The notes below the pieces were generated by a model. The model worked only from the letters and a program-made list of their open reading frames with translations, did not search any database and was not told the origin of the DNA. The position numbers and the translations under genes are program-made. From Rhabditoides inermis (lineage: Eukaryota; Nematoda; Chromadorea; Rhabditida; Rhabditidae): a stretch of 64,000 nt of DNA. Position 1 is the first letter of the stretch. Each line of letters opens with the position of its first letter. The stretch is taken from contig CAWZYM010000272.1 in the NCBI GenBank assembly GCA_963966185.1, positions 603,501-667,500 on the forward strand, in the 5' to 3' direction. Shown one piece after another: positions 36,001 to 47,699 of this stretch.

Positions 36001-36835
36001 TCTCTCGAGTCAGCTGACTTTGCAACAGCGCAGTGGACGTCTGTACGTTTTTGAGGGTTCACTGTGCAGGTTCCGATCCTGCCATAGACAACGTGTTTGT
36101 TGAATATAAAATGATGAGTTCTGGCGAGTGGGGGTATCTGCTAAACAGACGTGTATAATAATTAATAAAAATTGTTTATTCATAAAAACAGTCAACTTAT
36201 TATTATTATTATTATGACACAAGTACAAAGTATCTTTGCATACTCACAGTGACGCGTGGAAGTGACGCGGGGAATCGCACCCGGAGGCGACAAGGCTTTT
36301 GATCGAATGCTAGAGCTCTATTTGACACTAAAGCCAGGTGAGTAGAAGAGGGGAATATGGAGAATGGGTAATAGCAGAGCTATCGAACTTTTTTTTCCAT
36401 TCCTAGCAAAAAACGACCCACCAGGATTTCTAGCATACAAAACTGTTAGCATAATTACAACAAACTCCTTATATGATGTATTCGAAGTTGGGCTTTTTAG
36501 AAAACAAGCGCTCTCAAGACTCCATTCTCGAGCAATCCATACTGGCATCCACTTTCCAGAACTTTAGGTGTGTTTTTTTTCTATAAAGAAATTGTGACGC
36601 GTAAAAAACTGATTCATGTAAATTCATTTTTCAGTTTCACTGGTTCAGCTCCTTTCTCGGAGACGAAAATTCGACTGAAGGAAGAATTGAAATCGAAAAC
36701 GGAAGAAGTGCGGAGGGGAAAAGACGACATTTCAAACTTGGAGCGAGATTTTGAGAAGAAGAGAAGAGCAAATACCAGGGATTTGAAACGGATGACGACA
36801 CTTAGTAAGATGATGGTGAGAGAGAAGAGAGAGAA

Positions 36836-36889
<54 letters not shown>

Positions 36890-37080
36890 CTTTTCAGGAC
36901 GGTCAGATTAGTCGGCAGGAGAAAGAGCTTGTTCAGCTCCGCGCGACTCATGACCAGCAAGAGACGCGTATCCATGAGCAGAGCGCGGAAGTCGCGCGAC
37001 TGCTGGCGCAATTCTTCGCGGAACACGCGCATCGGAGGGGCGCAGAAGCGCAAGTCGAGAATGGGCTGTGGGGGCTATGA
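33051..37080 (+). CDS. Truncated RING plus coiled-coil protein (144 aa)
   Basis: Exon 1 (33051-33121) starts at an ATG just after TTTTAG and encodes FTCMICLESFHKPQ, the opening C-x2-C of a RING finger. Exons 2 (36635-36815) and 3 (36898-37080) encode a charged helix rich in heptad-like repeats (KIRLKEELKSKTEEV, ISRQEKELVQLRATHDQQ) and end in a stop. Exon 1 ends in phase 2 and exon 2 needs exactly one base, so they can join. The joined protein would lack the remaining zinc ligands of the RING. The 3.5-kb intron is filled with transposons, so a RING exon may have been lost or was missed. If whole, RING/coiled-coil proteins are usually ubiquitin ligases. Pairing of exon 1 with exons 2-3 is inference. 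Confidence 0.45.
33365..33560. repeat. 160-bp dispersed repeat, copy 1
   Basis: Begins TCTGCGCCAGAGCGATA and contains GAGCTGACTCTCCGTCTTCC and CGCGCAACTTATTGCGAG. Sister copies lie at 55,703-55,868 and 57,627-57,785. All three lie inside introns or broken genes. Confidence 0.75.
34210..34315 (+). repeat. tRNA-like (SINE-like) sequence
   Basis: GTTGTGGTTAGCGATTG followed by GAGTTCGGTTCCGG resembles A and B boxes. A similar pair lies at 37,440-37,505 (GTTGTGGTTACGCG ... GGATTCGATTACT). Neither folds into a clear tRNA by eye. Confidence 0.35.
34502..34836. repeat. Foldback element, same family as 9.5 kb
   Basis: The arms 34,502-34,622 and 34,710-34,836 are near-perfect inverses. Outer motif CATTATCTTTTAAAAGGACT; inner motif CACAAACCTGCTC; both also contain GCTCATGCATTTTATCAATC. 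Confidence 0.85.
35703..36634. other. Spacer or intron with repeat remnants
   Basis: Contains a (TTA)n run near 36,196-36,215 that may be a LINE tail, and a tRNA-like B box (GGTTCCGATCC) near 36,068. No gene recognised. Confidence 0.35.
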
Positions 37081-37946
37081 CAGCCGCGCAGGAAAATATA
37101 CGAGATGCAAAAAAAAACAAGCAACGACTAATGCTTATTGAAACATTTTTTTTCACCGTGTTTACTATATAAAAGAGACTTAACGACATGAACAGAGTGA
37201 TTACGGCAAATGTAATTAACAAATAAACAAACAAATAATCAGTTTCTAGAAACGTATCAAGCTTGTTGATCAAAACATGCAGGGAAAGTTTTTCTAGAAT
37301 ATTCTCTACAGTGTGGAAAATATCTGTGTATTGTCTCTGCAGTGTATTGTGATAAGCAACTAAGTGTACCAAGTACCGTTACTAAACTGAGTGTAACTAA
37401 GTGTACCGTTTAAATTTTATGACCTCTCAGCAGTGATGGCGTTGTGGTTACGCGCGCCGCTAGCACACTATTGGTGCGTGCTGCCCAAGGATTCGATTAC
37501 TACTTTTTCCTAATCTAGGGATTGCCAGCCATATCAATCCATGCAAGAGTGGCGAGCATGGCGATGCTTGAACTTGTTCCATTTTCTCACCCGCGTCTTG
37601 TGTATTTCCTGTAAAGTAGTGTTTGAGTACAGACTGGAGGAAGAGTTGTTTTTGTAACTGCCATTCTTCTTTCTTGTTTACTGATGATGTTGTTATCCTA
37701 CTGACCGATCTGTCGTCTCTTACTGATGAGAGCAGATTGTAATCTACTGACCTTGCTGTACAGTACCGCCTCTCCATCTATGTAGCTATTGGTATGTTCT
37801 TCAAGGTCCAATAAAAAGCCGTTCATTACACCGGTGTCCCTATATAGGCCGGAATGTCTTTATCATGCAACATGCCGACTGTTCTGTCCTTTTTTGCCCT
37901 TGTGTGTGTGTGTTTTATGTTTATATATTGTGTTTCAGAAAACAAA

Positions 37947-38027
37947 ATGGGTATGCACGACAATCTCGAACATGTGACATCGATGCGGTGGCCGGAGATC
38001 GCGCCGCTTGTGGAGCATTTCAGGGTA

Positions 38028-38063
<36 letters not shown>

Positions 38064-40356
38064 TTTCCTTTTTCTTTCTCTCTCTCCTTCTCTTCATCTT
38101 TGTCTCATCCATCACCTTTCGCTAATTGTCAACCCTTCAGAAAAATGGCATCGAGCAGTACATCAATGCCTACGACCGCGTCAAGCACATCTCGGGCCAG
38201 GACCAGAAATGGGGAGAAGAGATGGAGTACACCATACTCAAGTTTGACCATGCAAACAAGAAGGTCGGTTTTTTCAACAAAGTGTTAACTTATATTTCAT
38301 AAAATTTAAACTAATGCTCTCCCTGCAACCACTAAAGAACACAAGTCCTTTAAAGCGTTTTCGAAAGACAGTTGCGAAGGTTGCGAAGGACCTGTGGCTT
38401 GCAGGTGCGGGTGTCGAACAGCTCGCAGCACCTGCTGAGAGTGGCGCACGAGGCGGAGAGAGCGAATGCCAGCCGGGGCGTGGTGAACTCGTCCCATTGG
38501 GAAGTCGAGTTCTGCTCCTTCCAACTCGAAGCTATCCCGGCCGCGCCCCACGCAAGTGAGCCTCGGACTGATTGGTAGACTCATCTAAACAAAACATACC
38601 ATTCGGATTGATTAGTTAGACTCATCTAAACAAAACATACCATTCGGATTGATTAGTAGACTCAACTCATCTAAACAAAACATACCATATTGTACATATT
38701 GTTAGTGTTTCTAATTGTTATTGTAGGACTTTCAGTTTCCCAGGAGCACAAGTTGTGCGTAAGCACATCTCATAGAATGTTTCTTTTTTTAACTGTAGAT
38801 GAAAATTTTTTTCTCTCTTTCTCACGTTATCACATACTAAGTAAGAGGCAGTTAAAATATTAAAAAGGATATTGTTTGTTGTCCTGGAGTTGCTTAGCGA
38901 ATTTACAACCGCTTTTCCAGGCGACATGGAGTGTTTTCTGAACGTGGAGCGCATCATGCGCGAGAGGCGGGCTGAGATGAAGCAGTTCCTGGCGGCAGAC
39001 GAGACGATTCTGTCCGGATCGTTCCCCGCCCTCGGCACACACGACTTCTTTCATCCGCCGAGTGCCGCCGACAACGACACTCAGTGGAGCGCTTTCCACA
39101 ACATCGATCGCTGCATGTTCCCGGGACTCAGTCAGTGAGTTTCAGTTTGTCTAGTCACTACTATTCTCTCACGCCTGCTTCCGAAGTCGCTTCCCAACTA
39201 CCTCAACTACTCAACTTTTCGAAAAGAAAGACGTCACTAAAACTAACGCTACTTTTCAGGTTCATGATTGCATTCGGGCACAATGTGCCGCAGCGACGCG
39301 GCGAGAAAGTGGCGATCAATGTGCCGATCTACGAAGACGCGCACACTCCGCACCAGGTATGGGAGATGGGGAAGACGATATATGGCATCGCACCCATATC
39401 AGGAAGATTTGTCGTGTCTGGACAGTGTCGACTCGTCGGCCGCTCTTCCCGGACACATCTACATGGATCACATGGTGTTCGGAGAGGGACTGTGCTGCGT
39501 GCAGGTCAGTTATTGTCGTGCCGACGCAGAAGGACTGCTGTTTTCTCTTTCGCAAAAGTGTCAGGTCGCTTTGGTTATATAGATCGACCAGTCTCTTCTA
39601 GCACCGCTGATCTCGCTTCTGTTAGAAGAAACTGATCGCACCTTCATAAACATTTGCGCACTCGGAATATGGATGGCGAGTGTGTTGCAGGTGACGCTGC
39701 AGTGTCGTGATGAGGGGGAGGCGCGCTGGCTGTGCGACCAGCTCACCCCACTCACGCCCCTCCTACTCGCACTCACCGCAGCCACGCCCATACACAGGTA
39801 GGAGTGTCAGACACGTCAGTTCGATGAGCCAATGTGCATGCCTCACACTCTATCACTAAAGGCGCGGCAGTGACTCATTGTGTTTTAGTTTCACCATTTT
39901 CACGTTGTCGCACAATCCTATTCACTTCGCCAGTGTCCATTCACAACGTTTGCGTATTCCATTGAACATACGTGCGGAAAACTTGTTATTAGTATTACTC
40001 TCACTCTGTCGCAGGGGCTGGCTCGCTGACGTCGACGCGCGCTGGGACGTGATCGGAGAGGTACGCAGTGAGAACGCTTATGAAGAGTTCACAAATATGC
40101 AAACATTAGCATCTATGCTAAATGAGTTGGTTCTAGAGCGTCGATGATCGCACGCGGGCGGAGCGAGAGGGCGGGGAGAGGGGGATGCGAAAGACACGGT
40201 GAGACGAGAAGAAGCGAACATCACTCATCCACCACAGATACTCCTCTCCGAGCTGCTACGTGTCGACGGAGGCGGAGGAGTACAACGATGTGCCCGTCGA
40301 GGTGGACAGTGAGGTGGGAGAGAGGGATAGAGCAAAAATGAGAGAGAGAGAGAGAG

Positions 40357-40412
<56 letters not shown>

Positions 40413-42120
40413 TTATAGATAGTCGATCGTCTCGTCGCCGGTGGTTTGGATGCCGCGCACGCGAGACACATTGCTCATCTCTTCTACCGAGACCCTCTGC
40501 AGGTGAGAAATGCGAAAATCACTCAAACACGGCGTTTGAAACGATCTTCAAATACCTTTAACTACTTTGCGCCAACAAACTACCTGCGATAGCCCACCTC
40601 TGACCGCTTCGGTACTAGTTTATGATGAGATTCACTCAATTTCTTCACTACATCCAGCTGTACGCGGAGCAGACGAACGAGTCCACTGACGAGACGAACC
40701 ACATGGACTGTTTCCTCAACCGCACCTGGTACAACATGCGACTCAAGCTGCCGGTCGACGAGAACACCGGATGGCGAGTGGAGATCAGGTGGGCCTGATC
40801 GCCTGTGATCTTGTTTCTCTGAGTCCTACCTGTGACGCCACTAACCTGTCTACCAGTCTTTTCCCGGCGTTCTGTTTCTGGCTTCTTAGGCTCTACTGTA
40901 GGATTCATATCATTGTGTTGTCATCATTTACCGATTTTGGACAACCATTTGATGGTTTGCAGAACGCCGGAGATCCAGCTCACCGATTTCGAGAACGCCG
41001 CCTTCTGCTGTTTCATGGTGCTCGCGGCGAGGTGCGCTCGGCTTTTGTCATATTATTATTTCGCCATTTGCTTCTGGTTCGCTTCATTGTTCGATCTATT
41101 GAGTGAACTGGATCCTTATCAGGATGCTGCTGTCTACCCGTCGCTCTCTCCTCGTGCCAATCTCACTCATCGAAGACAACATGACTCGCTCACAGAAAAG
41201 AGACGCAGTGAACTGCGAGAAGTTCCACTTTCGGTGAGGGAACCGGAAGCTCGACCAATCTTTACACATGTTGCAGCGTTGACGCCGCCGGAACAATCGA
41301 ACAGCTCGGCTGCGATGAGATCGTCAATGGTATGGATTGAGTGGTTGGGGGATGATATGATGTGGTGCTATCAGGTGGCGAGGGTTTCGAAGGCGTGCTG
41401 CCTCTCATTCGTGAATGGCTGGAGACGCAGACGATGAGTGCCGAGTCGCGCGCCCTCATTGACAAGTACCTCTCGTTCGTTTCGGTGAGTTCATCAAAGA
41501 CATACGGGTGCTATGTACTATTTGTATTTGTGTGATTCGAGCGGTTCACGGGGCGTGGTTCATCACAGATCACATGGCAGAAGTCGTTACCGTTTGATAA
41601 CGATTCTCTGCTCTTTTGCGCATCACCGCGGTTGATAGGATCAGTGTCAACAAAGAATGAAGAATGACAATTAGGCGCGGCGCGGAGCATTGATTAAAAA
41701 GAACATGTTTGTAACAAACTGTTCTGGACTTCCAGTCAGCTGCGAAGAGATTTTTTTTTGCACGTGCTTTAGTTGAATCGGTTCACACCAAATTCTAGAC
41801 ATGATTTAATCACTGATTTTCGGTTTGTACTAGAGATAATGACTAAATGTGTCAGCGTCGCGCGTCGGGGTCGGCGTGGACGGGCGCGCGTTGGATGCGC
41901 GCGTTCGTCGCCGGCCATCCCGCGTACCAGAGAGACAGCCGAGTACCCCACCACACTCTCTACGACATGATGAACGAGGTGGGCAGAGAGTCACTCCTGA
42001 ACAACCCGTTTCCCAGCTCCTGCCCGACAAGATTGATCGGACAATTTACCTATTCATTCGTTGCAGATTGAAGCGATGGCGAGTGGCAAGGCGTCGACTG
42101 GGAGGCTGATTGGAAACTGA
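37947..42120 (+). CDS. gcs-1: Glutamate-cysteine ligase catalytic subunit, complete, 596 aa
   Basis: Glutamate-cysteine ligase joins glutamate and cysteine using ATP, the first step of glutathione synthesis, in the cytosol. Eighteen exons join in phase: 37947-38024, 38141-38263, 38405-38555, 38921-39134, 39260-39356, 39403-39504, 39691-39797, 40015-40060, 40137-40198, 40238-40313, 40419-40502, 40658-40788, 40963-41031, 41123-41233, 41277-41329, 41375-41484, 41856-41978 and 42067-42120. Family blocks: [19 protein letters not shown] near the N-terminus, [67 protein letters not shown] and the [14 protein letters not shown]-terminal block. Usual length is about 640. The normally glycine-rich PEYG...GTPG loop is strongly changed. 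ATG 37947 follows TGTTTCAG closely, suggesting trans-splicing. The gene is tail-to-tail with a decayed receptor. Confidence 0.9.
41674..41700 (-). mobile_element. Helitron-like 3' end in gcs-1 intron 16
   Basis: The minus strand reads GCTCCGCGCCGCGCCTAATT, a GC-rich partial hairpin ending CTAA before TT. The stem is poorer than in the other ends. Nearby GTGCTTTAGTTGAATCGGTT resembles part of the foldback arms. Confidence 0.35.
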
Positions 42121-42619
42121 GGGTCACCTCTGATCGGAACCAGTGATTGAGAAACAGTCATCCGCATTGAGATAAAACGTTTATGTGAGCCGATAAAGTG
42201 ATCGATGAGAAGAAAAAAAGAAGTGCTGCGAGTTGGCAAGTGTGTTCAGGTGAGCTCCATACACTATCCTTAAAACGAGGGGTTACCTTATACAACATTC
42301 TGGATGATCATCGATCACTGATACCTTTCGCATATATTTCCAAACATCTGCTCTTGAAGCGTTGAAAGTCATGCATCACGTAGTGAGAAGCAATTTGAAA
42401 TTGAAATGGGTGAAAACTGAGAAGCTTAGATTGTATCGCTTAGATTGTATTGGTTCTTGTCTGTTCATTATTGTTTTGTTTTTTTCACGTGTTAATAATC
42501 AACCGTATAAATTATTATATTTTGGAAGGCAAAAGAAGCTGATGTAGTAGTTTTGCGAGGAACAGATCAGACCGCACACCGTCTGAGTGAAACAATATAT
42601 GAAATAGAGAAGATAAAGG

Positions 42620-42620
42620 T

Positions 42621-42658
<38 letters not shown>

Positions 42659-42713
42659 CAGAGGTGTAGAGAGATAGAGAGAGAGAGAAAAGAGGGAGGG
42701 AGAGAGAAGAGAA

Positions 42714-42745
<32 letters not shown>

Positions 42746-42812
42746 AGAGAGAGAAGAGAGAGAGAGAGAGAGAAGAGAGAGAAGAGAGAGAGAGGAGAGA
42801 GATGAGAGAGAG

Positions 42813-42856
<44 letters not shown>

Positions 42857-43210
42857 AGAGGTGTAGAGGGATAGAGAGAGAGAAAAGAGGGAGAGAGAGA
42901 GAGAAGAGAAAGAGAGAAGAGAAGAGAGAGAGAGAGAGAGAAGAGAGAGAAAAGAGAGAGAGAGAAGAGAGAGAGAAGAGAGAGAGAGGAGAGAGATGAG
43001 AGAGAGAGAGAGACGAGAAAGAGAGAGAGAGAGAAAACAGAGGTGTAGAGGGATAGAGAGAGAGAGAAAAGAGGGAGAGAGAGAGAGGAGAGAGAGAGGA
43101 GAGAGAGAAGAGAGAGAGGAGAGAGAGAGGAGAGAGAGAGAGATAAGAGAGAGAGACGAGAGAGAGAGAGAGAGATAAGAGAGAGAGACGAGAGAGAGAG
43201 AGAGAGAGAT
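42620..43210. repeat. (GA)n-rich microsatellite block, about 590 bp
   Basis: Nearly uninterrupted GAGA with AGAA variants, and a three-fold larger unit containing ACAGAGGTGTAGAG at 42,657, 42,854 and 43,038. Arginine/glutamate-rich frames here are by-products. It lies in the last intron of the decayed SRSX-like gene. Confidence 0.95.
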
Positions 43211-43827
43211 TTGATTGAAATGATTTATCTCAAATCGTATGGCATTGGGGGAGTTTGGAGTTTATCTTGGGTAGTTGGCAAATGACTTGGGTCCGGCCGC
43301 GTCCGTCGTTGGTCCCTCAGCAGCAGAAGCTTGGTCGCAGCATCCTCGAGGCGTCGGGCGAGCGGGGCGGCGGCCGGCTGTATCGCGCACTATCGGACAG
43401 CTCTCTTGGTCCCCTTGTCGCGGGGAGAGAGACAGCCCTACACGAGTACAGTATCAGTGTTGTATTGTGACATGACCAGATTGCTTATCTCACTGCCCAA
43501 CTTCTCGCTGTAGTCGGGTTCTCTCGTATCTTTCTTTGTATCTCGCAATCATCTTCAGTGCCTTTTCTGGTCTAGTATTTCCATATTTTGGGTTGTAACT
43601 CTCCCCCAATGTATGCAAGTAATATATAGCTTTTGAAAACTCAAGAGTCTCGCATTGGATCTGACTAATCAAGTCATTCCACTCCGTCTTTGGAATTCCA
43701 AGAGCTTTCATCGCACTATCATTCTCTTTCCAATAGTCACCGAGAGAACTGACAAGGAAAGGGTGAAGAGACACTTTGTATCCCAGCCCTTTATATGTTT
43801 CAGCAATAACAGTGTACTTATCGATCT

Positions 43828-43879
<52 letters not shown>

Positions 43880-44339
43880 CCAGCTCACCGCCACGAGTCT
43901 CATAGTTTGTCTGCTTGTCTTCGTAATATCCAAAACATTTCATAAGTAGCACAGAAGTATAGCGACAATCCACACAGATGCAAAAGAAACCGCAAATATG
44001 GTTAGAGAGCGGAGGACCTGAAAACTGTGATGAACATTTTTTATTGCTCAATCTTGCTTTCCTTTCTTTGCTCTTTTTTTCTCTCATACGTGTTTCCTCT
44101 CCTAACCAGCCCTTTACCCTATAGGACTCTTTCTGTCGGCACTTGCTGAGCCTCTTCTGTAGTCGTCTGTCTTCTAGAGGAAGCTGTGGGACGGAAGCCC
44201 GCAGACGAGACGAGGCGCGTTCTAACAAAAGTACGGTGTTGATTTGTTGATTTTGACGCTCAAATTTCATCGATTTTTTTGACGCTCAAATTTCATCGAT
44301 TTTCAGCAAATAGTTGTGTTGAAATAGTTTTTATTCTTC

Positions 44340-44740
44340 TTATTCTTCTTTTTTTCCCGCGGCGTGCGGTCGGGTCCTCTTTTTGCCCCACCGCCGCCGA
44401 ATATTCGGTCATCGACAAAGAATCCTTTCCGAGTAACCAGTGAGGCGGCGGGAAGTACCCTCATGTGGAAGCAGCTATGGCGCGAGGAGATACTAATTGG
44501 TACGGAAGCAAAGGAAACCCCAGAGCTCTTCGCGTCAAGAATGGTACTCTAATGGTCCAGGAATGATTATCGATGAAGTATCGTCTTCCCACCACTAACC
44601 TCGTCAGCCTACCTGTCTTTCCCCGGCGTTAGCCTATTATGTATCTAGCATCTTAGGCACTACTGTATGCTTTTTTATCATTTTATCATTATGATTGTGT
44701 TGTCATATTCAGATATAACGATTCCGGATAAACGATTGAT
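44340..44740 (+). repeat. Dispersed repeat, copy 2
   Basis: Inverse-oriented sister of 3,741-4,139. It occupies the place of receptor exons 4-5 in the decayed SRSX-like gene. Confidence 0.6.
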
Positions 44741-44756
44741 CGATTGATTGTGTTGA

Positions 44757-44851
44757 CACAACTACATCGTTTTCATCATATTCATATTTCCAATTTCCAC
44801 ATCCCGGTGCTAACTTAACTCGGAAATTCAGAGTGTACACTCTCTTTAAAA
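44757..44851. repeat. Half of a GGGAGTGTACACT MITE
   Basis: Only the right half is present, ending CAGAGTGTACACTCTCTTTA, compared with full copies at 19,920 and 46,122. Confidence 0.7.
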
Positions 44852-45758
44852 CGGAATAGTGCTTACCGTAGCGGGGTGAGTACAGCGAGTAGTGTGTCGA
44901 GGGCCAGTGCGTTGTACAGGGCAGGTTGGACGGAGAACGAGATGACTCCCACTCCCATGTACTTCATACACTGCAGCGAGAAGACGGGCGACCACTGAAC
45001 ATTCTCTTGTGCATGAAACTAACATAATCGAATCGAAATTGTTGATTTCTGAATCATATTGCTTCATGTCATACCACAACGAAACTTGTGAAACCACTTT
45101 ATCAGAATAGAAAAGGAAAGAAATAATGTTAGCAAAAAGGCGCAATCGCGGTTCTCTCGCCGCTGCGGTAAATTTTCATCGCCGCTTGAGACGGCTAGCA
45201 GTGAGCGGCGGCGTTTGAGTGAGTGAAAAAGAGCGCACGAGCGGTCAGCAGTCAGCGACCGGCAATGTCGATCGATATTTGTGTTTAAGCATAACTCAGG
45301 GTTCAACCAGCTGTGAGCGCAACTAAAACCCTGTTCTATCTCATATTGCATCTAGTCTCTAACACCATACAGTCACGATGATGGTGAACATTGTGTTCTT
45401 TAAATGCAGGCACCAAAAACTATTTTTGAATAATAATTATGGTACACGGAGACGCACTCTCTACCGCACCCGATGTCACTGCCATAACTTGGCACTTGGT
45501 GCCGCACCCCGAGTACTACGACAAATGACAAAGACACACTCACGTTTGCGTGAGTGTGGACGGCAATCAGACCGGCCATGATAAGAGAAGTAATGTGAGC
45601 GAGCGCCAGAAACGAGGCGAGCACGCCTGCAAGACACACCAGCTTGTAAAAAGAGCATGTCACCTCTCAACATTTAGTGAGTGACAATTTTCATGTTTAC
45701 AAAACAAACTACAGAAAGTATCGCTTTTATAAAAAGACAATACGCTGAAAGTGAACTT

Positions 45759-46011
45759 GAAGATACAGGGGCCTACATATTTCTGACCAATTTCGATTGT
45801 TCATGCGTTACGAAACGTTTGTACAAGTTGAACGCATTTTCTAAGTGCGCGCCGTGATCAGAAGCAATTATCAGACCGCTCTGAACGCATGCTGCATAAT
45901 TCCTGCCACTCTGCGCTCTATTCTTTTCGCGTACTCTTTTAAATTCTTTCGCACGTGCCCCATCGGCAAAAGAAAAATGAGCGGGCAGAGTAATCAGGCC
46001 CCTGTATCTTC
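45759..46011. repeat. MITE with 16-bp perfect inverted ends
   Basis: GAAGATACAGGGGCCT at 45,759-45,774 and AGGCCCCTGTATCTTC at 45,996-46,011 are exact inverses 253 bp apart overall. It lies upstream of the decayed SRSX-like gene. Confidence 0.8.
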
Positions 46012-46121
46012 CACATGCTGAAAAAAGGAGAAAATTGTGTTGGGATTTCGATTTTGTAGTGAGAATTATCAAACCGGTAAGTACGATCATACTGGTAAAT
46101 CTCATTACGAAATTAAAGGGA

Positions 46122-46428
46122 ATGTACACTCTGTATTTCGAAGTTGAGTTAGCACCAGGATGTCAAAATATGATGAAAATGATGCTTTTTTGCCAATTCA
46201 ACTATGTGTCGGAGAAACCTTTAAATCTGTGAAAAGTTCTGTTGAACATTGAAAATTGGTAACAATTGGCACCAATTTCTGCATTTTGACACATTTTGCG
46301 CCCAATTTTCATCGGCTTGCCGGCCATTTCAACAAATAGTTGTATTGACAAAACTGAGTCGTTTTCAACATATTTTTACATCCCGGTGCTAACTCAACTT
46401 CGGAACTCAGAGTGTACACTCCCTTAAA
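46122..46428. repeat. MITE with GGGAGTGTACACT ends, copy 2
   Basis: Full-length sister of 19,920-20,238. TCGAAGTTGAGTTAGCACC and its inverse mark the two arms. Confidence 0.85.
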
Positions 46429-46910
46429 AAAGCAGAATAAGTCTATCTGATTTTGAATGTTTAGATCGACGAAATGATGATTGAAAAATGCACGGTCACG
46501 TGGCTAGCGTCAAGCAAGGTCAGTTAAAGTGACAATTTCATTCAAAAATGATATTATACTGATAAAAAAATGATGAAATCATCAAATAACATCTACTAAA
46601 CCTGAAAACTAGAACTTTTTTCATGATTTAAAACTATTTTTTGCCCCAAAAATAGTTGATTTTGAATGCTTTGTGGGTAAAAAAGTGAGGTTACATCACA
46701 GTTGAGTGTCGAAAACGTCTTGAATGACGGGAATTTTGAAGTAAAATTTTGAGGTGAAATTCAGTTTCTAGCATAAACTTGAGCCGTAGAAGCCGATGAA
46801 CACATCCCTATGTGATACGCATTTCGAGTTCAATAGTTATAGCCAGTATTCGTAAAGCCCGCCAATTCAAAATTCAAAATTTTTCCGATTGCGGATCAAT
46901 AAAATTGTCA

Positions 46911-47302
46911 CTTTAAAGGTACACTGGCGACTTATTTTTGACTCGGAATGTTTGGAAGAAACATCTTAACCCAAATCTTAATCGATTTGTGAGAAAGAAC
47001 AACGATGATCCGTTGCTTTCAAATGTTGCAACTCGCTGTTGCAACATTTTTATTCAAACTCAAAATTGGTCCCGCCATGACTTCCATTCCGTTGAACTCT
47101 TCAATACTGCAGAAATAGCGAGTGAACACATAATCCCAGACGAAAGAAGCCTGTTCACTTACTATGTGGCTCAATGCGTGTGTGCGCCGTAGTGGCACAG
47201 ACCTCTCCGGTTCGAGTCCTGTCTACGGCAAACGTTTTGCATGAATGGTAATGCGAGTTCAAGAGAGCTAGTTGCAGAATTAAGTCGCCACTGTTCCTTT
47301 AA
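46911..47302 (+). repeat. tRNA-like MITE/SINE family member
   Basis: Ends are TTTAAAGGTACACTGGCGAC and GTCGCCACTGTTCCTTTAA, which are inverted. Inside, TGGCTCAATGCG and GGTTCGAGTCC (47,210-47,220) resemble A and B boxes. Shares most of its length with 11,575-11,995. Confidence 0.65.
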
Positions 47303-47340
47303 GTTTTACCTTCCTTATTGTCGCTCTCTTTCGTACTCAG

Positions 47341-47645
47341 ATTAGCACTCTATGGCTTGTCTTTCTCAGCTGCACCAACACAGTGGCGTTCTTGATAATT
47401 GTATCCGTATACTGCATCGTCCGGAAGTCCGGAAGAGAGGTTTCTCTGTTTAACTCACTGAGAAAGTAGTACACCGTTTCTGTCAGAACGAAAGCGTTCC
47501 TCTCGTTTGCTACACGGAAGCTCTGTCGTCGGCGAATTGCACACGGTAAGTTTCTAAAAAAAAACTTAAAGGATCTCGACTATCAGCTGCATTCGATCAG
47601 TTGCTGTGATGATAACGTCGTTTCCGTTTACTTCTCTTTTCTGTC
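47341..47645 (+). CDS. Possible membrane-protein exons, fragment
   Basis: Three phase-compatible open blocks with good splice sites: 47341-47439 (a hydrophobic helix, NTVAFLIIVSVYCIV, followed by basic residues), 47487-47545, and 47587 to a stop near 47,698. The first resembles TM1 of a chemoreceptor. No start Met and no further helices were found. It may be a remnant. Confidence 0.25.
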
Positions 47646-47699
47646 CAATGGCCTGCTCCTCAGTAAACTCCTCTCCATTTCTCCAGTTCTGAAGGCGTG

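Larger units (their letters stand above)
42499..45626 (-). pseudogene. SRSX-like chemoreceptor, decayed paralogue of the 49-52 kb gene
   Basis: Exons matching the intact gene in length and phase remain at 45544-45626 (TM2, 83 bp), 44867-44994 (TM3, 128 bp, ending ALDTLLAVLTPLR), 44118-44221 (third inner loop, 104 bp), 43889-44017 (TM6, 129 bp) and 42499-42582 (terminal). The counterparts of exons 1, 4 and 5 are missing; the space for 4 and 5 is filled by the dispersed repeat at 44,340-44,740 and half a MITE. The TM6 exon has a TGA stop at 43,940-43,942 where the paralogue has a serine codon. Exon 3 is almost identical to its paralogue, so decay is recent. It converges on gcs-1. Confidence 0.8.

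Noticed and set aside
42802..43178. Arg/Glu-rich open frames
   Set aside because: Translations of a GA microsatellite inside an intron of the decayed receptor.
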